A stretch of 64,000 bases of DNA, taken from positions 2,294,001 through 2,358,000 of the forward strand of contig NC_068558.1 of assembly GCF_022201045.2 (NCBI RefSeq), given 5' to 3'. Positions 11,361-23,465 of the stretch are shown in pieces. The stretch's first letter is position 1, and every line of letters begins with the position of its first letter. A model generated the notes under the pieces. It searched no databases and had not been told where the DNA came from. It was given only the letters and a program-made list of their open reading frames with translations. A program made the translations under genes and the position numbers. The DNA is from Citrus sinensis. Taxonomy: Eukaryota > Streptophyta > Magnoliopsida > Sapindales > Rutaceae.

Positions 11361-13794
11361 ATAGGAAACCATTTGAAGACACTGGAAGCAAGGCAGATTT
11401 GAAATTTGGAAGGATGCACGCATATATCGGAAATTGCTTTAAACATGCACGGATGATTTACGTGCATTATTCATGCCTTATGAGTGGAGGACGGTTAATT
11501 GGATGCCTAAATTTGAGAAGTGTGGGTGCCTTATGGCAAGTCGGTTATTGGGCTTATTATTTATAAGGCATTCTGTGTGGCGTTTACAAGATGTTGCAGA
11601 ATCGACATCTTACGAGATAGTGGCTTATTATTATTTACGAGAGAAAGCGGTCAAGAGCAGTATGTGCAGCCTTCTTTATTTCAGAGGAAGCAGAATAACG
11701 ACAGTTCATTTGTAGCTTTTAGTGTAGCTTTTCGTTGATATTTCATGTTTAGCTTTTCATCATAGCTTTGTCACCCTAAATCACCCAAACGCATCCTTAG
11801 TTAATTAACTCTTCAAGATCAACTAAAGGATTTCACATTGAGGTTGGAGATAAGAAAGTGGTGTTCACTAAGTTAATTCAACTAAGTAGATTCAACCAAA
11901 TAGTAGTAAAAGTAAGAGAGAGTTTGAAATTGTTTAAAGTTCCAATAAGTTGTAATCTTTGGATACTTAGAGAATGCTTATTCTCTGTGCATGACAATCG
12001 CTTATTCTCTGGTCATGACCTCATAGACTTACGATTGTTATCTGAACCATAAAAAAAATCCTCTGCATGCTTTACTTTTTGCAATTTATTATTTGTAGCA
12101 AATTAAAAAATTTTGGTCAGGATGAACAATAATATGATCAATGTTATGAATAATGATTGTAATCAGTGACTCAAGATAGTAATTGTGAGTAGTATTTTCT
12201 CAAAATTAATTTAGTTTAATTAATTTAGATGTTTAATAATTAGCCTACATCTATAAAATAGATATAAAACTTCCTTACACATAAAACTCCAAAACTTAAT
12301 CCAATGTTCACTGTTTGGGGTATAGAAATATAGTCATTAGATATCGATGTTGTGAAGGTAATATTAAACATTGAGGAGAAATTTAGCTAGTCACATGTGC
12401 AAGCGCGACCACTACTCTGTGAGGAGACCAGAATTGGGTCGTTCGATCCTGAGGCCTTGGTTTAGTACTCGGATTGTTGAACTCCACTTAGGAGTTCGTT
12501 TGTAACGTCTAAGCACGTCTCGCCACAACATTTAAGCATGATCGGACGTTATAACTGCAACTCAATAACTATACAGAAACAAATACATTAACTCTTAATT
12601 TAAGTGGTGCATTCAATTTGGTAACGGCCGTCCATTGAAGAACAAGCAATATTCACGGTTGTCTATAAGAACTCGGAAAGATCCTGAAAAAATGGACCTT
12701 TTTTTTGGGCTGATAGGAGATCTGATAAAAAGAAAACCCAGTAAAAAATACTTTAGATCACGAGTGGTGTGACATTACTATTCTTCAAAATACGGCACCC
12801 CCTAACAGTTTTCTATTGTTGCAGATAAAAAGAAGCATCATCGCGATTCTAATTCTAACAGAGTAGCAAGTGGCAGTTTCCCATCAAAATAAATTCAAGT
12901 GTCGATGAAGTAACTTGGTTGCCATCGTTAGCTCAACTAGATTTTGACATCAACATTCACTTTAATAATAATACCCATCCGCAGTAAGGTAAAAATGAGG
13001 CGGAGCTGATGGATAAGATTGGTGTTATTCGTTATTAAAAGATGAAGTTAACGGACATGAGTAGGTCGGTGTAAGCTGTATGGTCGTTTAAAAACTGTGC
13101 ATAAACACCGATTGGGTGGTGCTTATGAGAGCCTTTTGGCGCTCAACCGATGATAAAGAATTAAGGTGCTAAATATGGCGATAACGACAATGACAATACT
13201 GATCAGCTCAACACATGCATCTTTCTAGCTAGTGTGGTCCATTAAATTTTGTTTCAATCGATTTTTACAAGCTACTTTATTCTGCACAAACAGTTCAATC
13301 TTTACAAATGCTTGAAAAGAGTTTCTGCACTTGAAGCTTTCAACTAACTATCATCGCTCATATACTTTATGCTACCCCAAACGAATGCAACAATTAAACC
13401 CACCTTCTATCTTTGTTGTTGGTGGGTGGTGGCAGCTGAAAGATGAATATATTAAATAAAGACGAAAAAAAAAAACCTTTATTTGCTGCTGTGTTCTGTG
13501 CGTGCGAATCAGTGACGGGATGGTATGCGATGGAGTAATGCTGCACTTTGACTATAAGCTTTTTAATTGTCAAAGGGATTGGCCAATCAGAATTAAAAGA
13601 AAACAATCAAGAACTTGAGTAACCATTGATAATATTTCTTGTCCTAATCATATTAAACAGGTGTTAATAGACTTGAGCGCTGAATCTTATTTAATTATGG
13701 GATTTATAAGTAATCATGGTGCCAAATCTTTTTCAAATGTTGACATTAATTGTAAAAATATCAATTTTCATGAAGATTAATAAATTAACGGGGC
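11361..13794. other. Intergenic DNA without a supported gene
   Basis: The ORFs at 11473-11715, 11520-11738 and 11858-12052 lack domains. The CACCCAAACGCATCCTTA string near 11783 resembles the end of a hAT- or Harbinger-type element whose partner end was not found. A GC-richer stretch at about 12400-12560 and one at 13000-13170 look like relics of older transposons, but I could not classify them. Confidence 0.35.
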
Positions 13795-14158
13795 CAAAAA
13801 CCTTAAAAGTATCATAAAAAAATTCTTCAAATATGATTTTATTATTTATTTAAAGAGTCACATCAATATTTAAAATTTTAAAAAATATTTCAATTAAGAT
13901 TCTTCAAATAAGAAATAATTATATATCTTCAATTTTGTAGAGTTATTTTCTCACTCTTTAATTAATTTATTATTAGAGAGAGAGATAAATGTTTTAATTA
14001 CCATTTTTTTGAAAAAAATTATTTAATTAAAATAATATTAACTTTTATTTGAAGAGCTTTTGGAGAATACCATATTTTTTCACTATTTTTTTGCTACATA
14101 AGTAAGTAAATAGATATTTAAATAGTAAAATTAATATAACATTTTGGAAATACTCTCA
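13795..14158. mobile_element. Decayed copy of the 9091-9466 MITE family, reverse orientation
   Basis: Shared segments, read in reverse complement: GAGAGTATTTCCAAAATG at the right end, then ATTTACTTACTTATGTAGC, TAGTGAAAAAATATGGTATT and AAGCTCTTCAAATAAAA. The left end is diverged (GTATCATAAAAAAATTCTTC). It is non-coding. Ends are approximate. Confidence 0.5.
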
Positions 14159-15195
14159 ACTTTCTTTCATTTCTATTATCCTACAACATCTAACCTTTAT
14201 ATTTTCCTATTTGCAGATCAATTCATACAATAAATAAATCATCCTAGATTGGAGTTCAATTTACATAAACATATCACTGAAATTAAACTGAACTAAAGGA
14301 TTTGTATAATCTTTTGGAGGGCATTAATTTATGGAAATAGCCAAAATGAGGGTCAATTTATAAAGTAGCTCGTTATTTTTTATACTTCGATAACAAAAAC
14401 ATATAAAAAAATAAGTAAATAATATGTTGTACTAGACATTCAATCGGTAAATCGAAAAATAGATCGTCTACTAGTAGTTCATAAGATAGGCTTTTGATGT
14501 ATCGATTATTTGTCATTAGCTTACTAATTTTTTATCTAGGATGGCAGATTCTTTTAGGGATACTTGTAGTCAAAAATGTATTTTTGGCTACTAAAGATAA
14601 AAAAGGACAATTTTTATAAATCACCGACCCTAATTTAGGCTATGTTCATAATTTTCTCAAGATTTTGGGTGTGACTACCAGAAGTTTAATCTGAAAACCA
14701 AATTGCACGAATGACATGATAAATTGAAATGAATTTTGTTGATATAATAATAATCAGATGACGATTGGTGTTTGGAGAGAAAGCACAGATCCAAATCTAA
14801 TGTACAGAGCATCCAAAGACAGCTAGTGCAAAAATTGAATAATATATATATTTATACATAAAGACGGATGTAGGACCCACGACACATTGACGTGGGCCAA
14901 TGAAGTAAAGACGTGTAGGAAACCGAGGGCGTGTGAGTGGTGGAGACTTGACCTGGTCAAGTTAGTGGCGGAAGGCGGAAGCGGATGAGTCATGCTCAGT
15001 CCTGACTTGCTCTTAAATTTCGAGCTCCCCACCACCGCTAGAGACAGCGACTGATTGGACTTGTTTCTTTTGTTTTGCTCACCCCCTGCCTCGTTGTCAT
15101 TTTCCAACATCATTTACTTTCTTCTATTTGCCAATTTACCCTGTTTATACCCTCTTTAGTGGATTGGGATAATCTCCCACAGCTACATGTGTGGA
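14159..15195. other. Distal upstream region of the HD-Zip gene
   Basis: No gene is supported. A 96-codon minus-strand ORF at 14823-15113 has no recognisable domain. Two ACGTG cores lie at about 14890 and 14910. They could be ordinary promoter elements of the downstream gene 1.7 kb away, which is inference. Confidence 0.35.
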
Positions 15196-15385
15196 GTGGA
15201 TTTTTAATTTAAGAATACGATTACGTGGGAGTTTATTTATGGTAGAGTAAGAATGTCGATCACATTCGTAAAGTAATAAATAATAAATAATTTATTATTT
15301 ATTATTTATTATTTTACGTGCGTGGCTGAGTTCGTATTCCACCGTAAGTAAACTCTAACATAAACAAATCCTTAATTTAATAATG
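15196..15385. mobile_element. Small palindromic MITE
   Basis: Inverted arms of about 90 bp are centred near 15290. The left arm has GGATTTTTAATTTAAGAATA and GGGAGTTTATTTATGGTAGA; the right arm carries their near reverse complements (…AAACTCTAACATAAAC…TCCTTAATTTAA). The centre is an AATAAATAATAAATAATTTATTATTT dyad. It lies 1.3 kb upstream of the HD-Zip transcription unit. Confidence 0.55.
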
Positions 15386-16500
15386 ATATGATGCTAATTA
15401 AGTATTATATTCAAATTATATGTATGTGTTATGTTATATGTTATAGATATAATGTGCTTGTACCCCCTGCTGGTTAGAAAATCGAACGCAAGCATTGGAT
15501 ATTTGGACCCATTGCGTATTTATTAATATAGTGATTAACGGCTTTTAAATGACCAAGGAAATTGAGTTTTATAGGTTTGAAATCGATAGCTTAATCCAAT
15601 TTTTAGTGAAATGAATATATGGATATTTGATTAGACCAAATTTATTAGAATCATATTTATCTATCTTAAATATGAGAAAATAAAATGTTATAATTAGTCT
15701 AATTAAATTGACATCCTTTAATTTTTATGTTTTCTCAAATAAGAATCTAGTTTAGTAAAGTAGTAGAGTGACCTCTATTGAAAAAAATATAGTAATATTG
15801 AATTTTAGAAAATAAAAAAAGGTGCTCTTACATCCTCATCCATTATATATTTATTCTTTATATTTACCCATATCTGATTTTTCAATTAAAAATAAGAAAT
15901 TTTATTAAACAGGAAAAGAAGAGAAAGAATAATGTTCAATTACAAAACAACAAAGTGGGAAATTTTTAAAAATCTTTATTAAAAAATTTATAAATAAGGA
16001 CACATGGAGTATCCTACTAAATATATAATGAGCATGCAACTTCGATGTTTACCAAACAATCTGCAACTTAATTACCCTCTTGGTAAATATAATAATAATA
16101 ATAATAATTCACACTATTAATCTTTTTCTTACAGTCAAGGTTTATACAATAAATATCATTATACCCAATATTTCTTTAAATTTTAACTGGCATAATAGCT
16201 ATTATAATAAAACAAACTATCCATCTTATATAGAAGGATACTTTGAATGATTAGTCGTGTCATTTAGTTTAAAAATGTGCCTCAGGTATTTCAAGCTAAA
16301 ATAGATAAAATTTTATTATAATTTTTTTTGTTGATAGAAAAACTTTGTTACAAATTTTGCAAGAAATGATGAAGAATTTAGGACCCATATGTTATTATCC
16401 TAATTTGAAACATGAGTTTCTACCCTCGAGAGAATTTCAACTCTCTGTCACAAGGCAAGAAAGGGCATTAAAGTAAACTAGATCTTAGCTTACGTGCACT
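15386..16500. other. AT-rich upstream region of the HD-Zip gene
   Basis: No ORF or repeat boundary is supported. It contains an AAT microsatellite near 16090-16107. The proximal part is expected to hold promoter elements. Confidence 0.4.
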
Positions 16501-16704
16501 TATGCTGCACTTAATATAAGCCAGCAAGCTCGTTGGTCTCAAAGGGAAAAAAGGGGGAAAAAATAGGGGAATAAACTCTCTTCATATCCACTTCCACTTC
16601 CTCTTCCTCTTCTTCTTGTCCGCTTTGCTTCTCCAAACTTCAAACTTCACACTTCTCCTGAAACCTCTCACGAAACACTCTTTCAAATCCTTATATTCTG
16701 AGTG
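16501..16704 (+). promoter_or_regulatory. Putative core promoter and leader of the HD-Zip gene
   Basis: TTAATATAAG near 16512-16521 is a TATA-like box, about 185 bp before the uORF and 350 bp before the main ATG. An ACGTGCAC G-box-like motif lies just upstream near 16492-16499. The following CT-rich stretch (16580-16680) is typical of a plant 5' leader. The start site itself was not determined. Confidence 0.45.
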
Positions 16705-16785
16705 ATGGGTATGAGCAGCCGCTGCTCCCACACATCTCACATAACCGAGATCATAATCACCAGCTTCTTTCGTCATAAGTCTTAA
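16705..16785 (+). CDS. Upstream ORF in the 5' leader of the HAT5-like gene, CPuORF33-like
   Basis: A 26-codon ORF that ends 85 nt before the main ATG. The first ATG (16705) is preceded by an in-frame TGA at 16699, and a second ATG follows at codon 3. The peptide has a Ser/His/Thr-rich middle and a compact end, TSHITEIIITSFFRHKS. Arabidopsis ATHB1 (HAT5) is known to carry a conserved peptide uORF, CPuORF33, that represses its translation. The position upstream of an ATHB1-type gene makes this the likely counterpart, but I am matching by context and recalled similarity, not by alignment. Expected effect: ribosome stalling or reduced initiation at the main ATG. Confidence 0.65.
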   Translation: MGMSSRCSHTSHITEIIITSFFRHKS

Positions 16786-16870
16786 ATTAAATTTCTTCTC
16801 GACTGTTGAATCATCGCATCATCTTTAGCGATGGCTGCTTAAAAGATTAAGAATATTAGTTTTAAGTTAA

Positions 16871-18474
16871 ATGGCGGGTGGGAGGATGTATAATCAAAAT
16901 AGTTCTAGTGGTGGTGGTACTTCAAGTCTGTCCTTTCTGATTCAAAGCCAAAAGGGTTCTTGCTCTAACTCTCAGAATCTTGATGCTTCGTTCCTCTCTG
17001 GCCCTTCTCCTTCTCCTTTTCTTGGTAATTTTTTTTTTCCTCCCCCCGCTTCTGCTTTGTCTGGATTTGTGTGCTTTCTTTTATGTGTGTACTTCGTACT
17101 AGGTAGATCCTTTTATGTGTTTCATTTTTCTTTGCAGAAAATTGGATTCTTATTAGTACAGAAAAATATGAAAGTTTACACCTGATTGTTTGCTTGTTTA
17201 GATGGAAAGCTGTTTCCTAATGAGTGCTCTGTGAAAGTCAAAATTTTTATGTGACTTTCGGAAGATATGATTGCCTCTTTACTACCGATTTCTATGATTA
17301 TTGGCAACTCTGTTATAGGAACATTGCATACCTTTATTGAATGGGAAAAATATGATGTGTTTAAACGTAAAGGCTTCTGAATTTTAATGACGTCTTTAAT
17401 AAATTCAGGACCAAGATCCATGGTGAGCTTTGAAGATGTGCACTTAGCAAATGGATCCAATAACAGGCCATTTTTCCGCCCATTTGATCGTGATGAAAAT
17501 GGGGATGAGGACTTGGATGAGTACTTTCATCAACCTGAAAAGAAAAGACGGCTCACGGTTGATCAAGTCCAGTTTCTTGAAAAAAGCTTCGAGGTAGAGA
17601 ACAAGCTTGAACCCGAAAGGAAAATTCAACTGGCAAAAGACCTTGGCTTGCAGCCTAGACAGGTTGCGATTTGGTTCCAAAACCGCCGGGCTCGTTGGAA
17701 GACTAAACAGCTCGAGAAGGATTACGATGTATTGCAAAACAGCTATAATAGCCTTAAGGCCGATTATGACAATCTCTTCAAGGAGAAAGAAAAGCTAAAA
17801 GCTGAGGTAAATTTTGTCTCTCAGATTTCGCTGAATTTGTTGTGGCTAAATTGCTCTGATTTTGCCTCCTGGGCCTCATTGAACCATAGTCACCCGAATT
17901 TTGACTAATAATACGAGATATGAATTGATGTTTCATGGGTGTAGTTTCACAACCCCATATAAACGTTTAAACAGAACTGCGTTGAATTTTGATTGTGCTT
18001 GTGTGTTTTGTTCAGGTTCTTACGCTCACAGACAAGCTGCAGGTCAAAGAGAAAGAGGGTAAAAACACAGAATTGCCTGTAGTAAACAAGACATTGTCAC
18101 AAGAACCACCACAAATTTCAGAACCTGTTGCTGATTCTGCTGCCTCAGAGGGTGAAGTATGCAAAGCCTCAGTTGTGGCTTGTAAGCAAGAAGATATAAG
18201 TTCAGCCAAAAGTGATATATTTGATTCGGATAGCCCAAATTACACGGATGGGGTTCACTCTTCACTCCTAGAAACTTGTGATTCATCTTATGTGTTTGAA
18301 CCTGAACAGTCCGATTTATCACAAGATGAAGATGATAGCTTGAGCAAGAATGTCCTGTTGCCTCCATACGTCTTCCCAAAGCTTGAAGAAACTGAATACT
18401 CGGACCCGCCCACGAATTCCTGTAACTTCGGATTCCCCATTGAAGATCACGCCTTTTGGTCATGGTCCTTCTGA
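16871..18474 (+). CDS. HAT5: HD-Zip class I transcription factor, HAT5/ATHB-1-like
   Basis: Nuclear DNA-binding protein of the plant homeodomain-leucine zipper I family, which binds CAATNATTG pseudopalindromes as a dimer. Exons 16871-17024, 17409-17806 and 18016-18474 join in frame to 336 residues. The homeodomain spans about residues 95-152 and includes [13 protein letters not shown]. The zipper follows at once, with leucines at 153, 160, 167, 174, 181 and 188 in perfect heptads. An acidic stretch ([14 protein letters not shown]) precedes the homeodomain. The C-terminus is acidic and Ser-rich and ends AFWSWSF, an aromatic AHA-type activation motif. The zipper is split by the second intron after codon 184. 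RSMVSFEDV before the homeodomain and the FW-containing tail favour HAT5/ATHB-1 over the ATHB13/20/23 group. The leader carries a uORF (16705-16785), so translational control is likely. Confidence 0.93.
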
Positions 18475-19844
18475 TCATGAATCCTTGGTATATAAGTTTA
18501 TCTTGCCTGTGTCTTTCTTTGTTTTTTTAAAAAGCATGTTAGAATTGTAAGTTAGGAATAAGAAATAAATTCAATCAATGGCACCCTAATGCAAAATTGG
18601 TGGTGGATTTTGATTGCTGTTGAAAGAGAAAAATGGTGGCTTTGCCCCGTCTGTAATTTTTGTTCTTGTAGGAGTTTCTTGAGTGTTGAATGGAACTTCT
18701 TGTTCAGAATGTAATTAAATAATATCTTTTATTTGAAAAAAAAAATTATTTGGATACATAATTCTAGTCCCTGTGCTGCGCAAAGCTCTGGTCTGAATGC
18801 AAGTCATTGCAGGGTTTAATTTTTTTACATCACCATTACTTCATGTTACGTTGATTAATTAATATCATTTTAGTGTGCAATTGACGGAGGGTGCATAATC
18901 GTAATCTCAAAAACTAGGTTCTTTTCGTGAGGATTAGTGAAAATGAAATGTGAAGGCAAAATTAGTGAAGAGTTGGAACCAGATCACATATCTTTAACAA
19001 TAGTGGCTGCTGTTGCTAGTATATAATTCACTAATCACTACGCTCTTTGAAGCCTACAGAAAAGACTTCCAAGAGAGGCTTGATGTTAATGAGCAAATCA
19101 TATTGTTTAGGGAACGTATTAATTCAAAATCAATCTCTTTTCTTTAAAGAATCGACAAGAAGGAAGCTTTGAGCTTCAGATCGAGTAGGCGCAGTTCCAT
19201 GTTAGCCAATGCTCCGTGGGAAAATTCCAATCCAAATTAATGATTGATTATTTCGATCACATCAAATGAACGTCACTCTGGGGTCCCATTCAACAAAATT
19301 TGGAAGACAGCCTCATCCACAGGATGGTCCATATTGATGGTGATGTTCTCAATCTGTTTTACAAAAAAAAAAAAAAAAAAAACTTTGATCTTACCCATAA
19401 ATGGGGCAACTGCCAGGCAGTTTTTTGATAAATTGACAGTAAAAGTTAGAAATTAAGCAATCGAAAAAGAATCTATAGCCACTTCAGCGGTTCTTTAGGC
19501 TCTTTTTTTTTTTTTTTGGTTTAAATCAAATTTTCATACGGCAGCGTCGTGCAAACGTCTCCATTACATAACATCTGGTGTGATCTCTCTTTCAACCCGC
19601 AATGATGATATGTGTATAGAGTTTTCAACGATACTTGGCCACAAGTTTCTTCTAATTTTTCTTCGTCAAATTGAAAAATTGCAAGCAATGCAAATGACTA
19701 GTGAATTTTAAAAGCAAAATTATTGCTTGCTTACTAATAACATATTCCGCTTATCAAATACAACACTGAAAACTGTTTGAATTCATCTTTTCTTTTTCTT
19801 TTTTTTTTTTTGAAAGGATCATCCCATGTAAGTTAAATTAACTG
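18475..19844. other. 3' flank of the HD-Zip gene and intergenic DNA
   Basis: The 3' UTR probably ends near 18720-18740, where ATTAAATAATA and an A-rich tract occur. The rest holds poly-A/poly-T runs (19362-19382, 19505-19520, 19798-19813). No gene seen. Confidence 0.4.
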
Positions 19845-20512
19845 ATGTCAGGATTTCTCGACTTGCCCTTTACGGCATATTTGCCAATCACACACCGCCA
19901 CATGTCCGTTCTTCTCGAAGGACGAGGCTACTTTTCAGATTTCCTACCGACCACCCAAACCCACACACATGGGGTTTCAACAGATGCCATACACGTGTAC
20001 GACTGTGATTCTAAAATCCATCTGAAGCCTATTCTCGTCAAACAAACATCACAATCAAGACAGCGTCCCACCAAGCACCTCCATAGAATCTATTTCTGTA
20101 GCCAGGCCCCACCGACGTGGACATCTAACGCAACGTGGCTGCTGATCCGTGATACGATAGGTTGATTGATCAGGTCAAAAAGTATAGGACCCACATTGTT
20201 ATAAATATTTTATATTTTTTTGATAAAGTTTGTTCTCTTGCAAGAGAGATACAGATAAGCATCGGTGAGTTGTGGGCCCAGATTTGGAGGACAGAAGGGT
20301 ACTTGACAGTGACAGCGCGGATATGTCCATGTTTTCCATCAAAGCTGATGTCACACGTGGTGCACCTTTCACTGGGGCCCACTGTACACGTGCCTATCAG
20401 ATGTTGATGTCTAAGCAGCGTCACAGATTTATAAGTGCGAAACTAGGGTATTCCCGCATATAGCTTCCTTTTTACTAGCATAACTTTATTATTCTTATTA
20501 TTATTATTATTA
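19845..20512. promoter_or_regulatory. GC-richer island dense in ACGTG cores; orphan promoter-like region
   Basis: In about 400 bp there are five ACGTG cores: ACACGTGT at 19991, GACGTGG at 20114, AACGTGG at 20132, CACACGTGG near 20352 and TACACGTGC at 20385. Two GGGCCC/GGGGCCCA strings lie at about 20275 and 20376. This is the composition of ABRE/G-box promoters, but no gene starts beside it: on the right a 1.5 kb palindromic element begins at 20513. ORFs inside (19845-20165, 20162-20407) show no domain. It may be a promoter cut off from its gene, or a chance cluster. Confidence 0.35.
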
Positions 20513-22012
20513 GGATCCACCTAAATTATATTTAATGTAACTTACGATCAGTCTCTGAAATTTTATTTAGCCCTCTATCCTCTATATTATTTATATTTTA
20601 TTTATAAATATTATAAACTTTTTAAATTATAAAATTTCATTTAACCCTTTATACTCAATTTTATTTTATTGAAACCCTGTAGTATGAATTTGCCCCTATA
20701 ATTTTAAATTCTCAAATTAATCTCCATTTAATTAAAAAATACAATTATTGTTAAATGATTTATAATAATAATTATTATTATTTTATTATAATCATAAATA
20801 TAATTATATTTTTAAATAGATTATTTTTATTATTAATAACAATAATAAAAAGCATTATAATTAATTAATCTATTAACAATTTAATAATAATTTTTTATTA
20901 AATTTTTAATAATAATAATTAATGATAATTATCATTAATAATTAATTTTTGAATAATAATAACAATAATAATAATTAAAATGCAAAATAATAATTATGAT
21001 AAAAATTAATTAAGGATTTTATAAAAATTGGTTTACAATTTAACTCATTCTGATTTTGATTCGAAGACAAAAGAAACACATAAATGGTAATACAACTCAT
21101 TCTAATTACGATTTCTTCAGTTTAAGTAAATAAATTAAAATTATTATTATTATTCATTTAATAATATATTTTCTCAAATATTTATTTTTAATTTACTTTT
21201 TTTTAATAGCCAATATATTTTCATCGAGTTAAAATTGATCTACATCTTATTCTATCGTAAGATTTTACAAAATGTGATTATTTTCAAAAGTTAAAAAAAT
21301 CTACACACACACACACACTCTCTCTCCCTCTCTTTCTTTAGAAAGTGTTTCAGAGAAAAATAAAAAAAATAGACAAAATAACATTATAATTTATTTACTT
21401 GAACTGAAGAAATCGTAATTAGAATGAGCTGTATTACCATTTATTTATTTATTTTGTTTTAGAATCAAAATCAGAATGAGTTAAATTGTAACCAATTGCT
21501 ATAAAATCCTTAATTAATTTTTATCATAATTATTATTTTATATTTTAATTATTGTTATTGTTATTATTATTATTCAAAAATTAATTATTAATAATAATGA
21601 TAATTAATTATTATTATTAACAATTTCATAAAAAATTATTATTAATTATTGTTAATAGATTAATTAATTATAATGCTTTTTATTCTTGTTATTAATAATA
21701 ACAATAATCTATTTAAAAAATATAATTATATTTATGATTATAATAAAATAATAATTATTATTATAATTCATTTAACAATAATTATATTTTTTAATTAAAT
21801 GGAGGTTAATTTGAGAATTTAAAATTATAGGGGCGAATTCATACTCTAGGGTTTTAATAAAATAAAATTAAGTATAAGGGGTTAAACTGAATTTTACAAT
21901 TGAAAAGTTTATAATATTCATGAATAAAAGATAAATAACATAGAGCATAGGGAGCTAGATGAAATTTCAAAGGCTGACCGTAAGTTACCTTGAATGTAAT
22001 TTAAGCGGACCC
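20513..22012. mobile_element. 1.5 kb nearly complete palindromic transposon (Mutator-like)
   Basis: Arms of about 620 bp (20513-21140 and 21393-22012) are near reverse complements around a loop of about 250 bp. The left end reads GGATCCACCTAAATTATATT, and the right end read inward is GGGTCCGCTTAAATTACATT. Both sides are flanked by TTATTATTA (20504-20512 and 22013-22021), compatible with a 9-bp duplication; because the flank is a simple ATT repeat, this is weaker proof than at 7748. No ORF of note. The loop has (CA)n and (CT)n tracts near 21304-21335. Confidence 0.75.
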
Positions 22013-22021
22013 TTATTATTA

Positions 22022-22776
22022 TTATTGGATGGAGCCATTACTTTTATAAATGCACCCATTTCTGAAAAATAATTGTAATGAAATCATAATATTTTTAAAA
22101 GATATAAATTAATAAAATATTTATATAGTTAATCAACTATATCTTTTATTATTTTTAAATTTTTTTAACTATTTTTAATCATAAAATTTAATATAAGTTT
22201 CATTTTACTAATTTACTATTATGATATAAAACAACAAAATTGCTCTAATAAACATGAGTTGTATCCAATAATTTAGGTATTTAATTTTGTGACATATAAT
22301 CTAATATTTTTAAATAGATCTAATTATTATTTTCACTATTCTTATGTGTAAATGACATAAATTTGACAGTCCAATAATTTACATGACTATTGTGTCATAA
22401 AGACACTATGTTATTTTAATTAAAGTTTAGTAAACATAATAATAAAATAGTGTTAGAAACAATGAATTTGGTATAAAATTAGAAAAATATTAAAATTAAA
22501 GTAAATTCTTGGTAGTTTTACCTTATAAGCATAAAATAGTTAATTTAAATTTATGCAAAAACAATATTTATAATCAAATGTAATAAAAAAATCTCAGTCA
22601 CAAAAAAGTAAATTAAGATAATTAATTCTCTAAATTTAATTTTTACTTGAATTTTTTAAAAAATAATCTCCATTTTCTGTAATTATTTTAAAAAAATAAG
22701 GTGGGTTTACAAAAATTATGGGGTGGAGATATCATCACCCTTATTATTATTATTACTACCTTTGAACGGAACTTTA
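22022..22776. other. AT-rich intergenic DNA
   Basis: No ORF or repeat boundary supported. Probably degraded transposon sequence. Confidence 0.35.
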
Positions 22777-23174
22777 GGGCATGTTTGGTAGGCTAGTTTA
22801 GTCTAATTTGTACTATCTATTTTGTATTTAATTACATTAAGATATCTCTGCACCAAACTTGAGCACTGTTATTTGTACTAGAATTACTTGATTAATCAGA
22901 CCCATTTACCCCTTTGATTTAAGCGAATTTGGTCATTTTCTTTATTTCTTTTATTATTTTATCTAATTAATAATATCATAATAAATTCATTTCTTGTAAT
23001 TAATTAACTAGTATTTAATAATTATTTTCACTAAGTCTTCACCTACAGCGCTTCTAGTCAGGCACCAATGGTAGGGATCACCATAGACGGCTATCTACTA
23101 CCGTCACTGTCAATATTTTTCGATATCAGTTGACGTCTAGTTTATTATTTTCAAAATTTCTGTCATGAGCTCTA

Positions 23175-23314
23175 CACAATGGTACCAATATCTCTGGCGA
23201 CAAAGCTTCCATTCACTGCAGATTTTTAGTCATATGTTTGAAATCTAAAATTTGACCAAAAATATATAGCGAATAGAAGCTTCATTGTCGAAGATATTGG
23301 TACCATTATGAAGA
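23175..23314. repeat. Foldback repeat around GGTACCAATATC
   Basis: Left arm AATGGTACCAATATCTCTGG…GCTTCCATTC; right arm GAATAGAAGCTTC…GATATTGGTACCATT, its near reverse complement. It is non-coding, about 140 bp, and sits beside the next foldback. Confidence 0.55.
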
Positions 23315-23338
23315 GTTAGAGACGAGAAATGGGAGAAA

Positions 23339-23465
23339 CTTATGGTGCAACTGTGGTACCGTGCCACAGTTGTATCTAGCTGTTGGATGCTAGTGGATCT
23401 CACCAATCTAAGTGCATCTAACGGCTGGATGCAACTGTGGCACGGTACCACAATTGCACCGTAAC
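23339..23465. mobile_element. Compact foldback MITE with TTATGGTGCAACTGTGG ends
   Basis: About 127 bp with arms of roughly 60 bp. The left arm begins TTATGGTGCAACTGTGGTAC, and the right arm ends GGTACCACAATTGCACCGTAA. Inside the arms a shorter palindrome CTGTGGTACCGTGCCACAG gives a hairpin within the hairpin. No ORF. Confidence 0.6.

Noticed and set aside
16582..16776. 64-codon minus ORF across the HD-Zip leader
   Set aside because: It is antisense to the plus-strand leader and uORF, with low-complexity Lys/Arg content from the CT-rich tract.
20504..20512. TTATTATTA as firm proof of a target duplication
   Set aside because: The flank is part of a longer ATT repeat, so the match on both sides could be chance; used only as supporting evidence.
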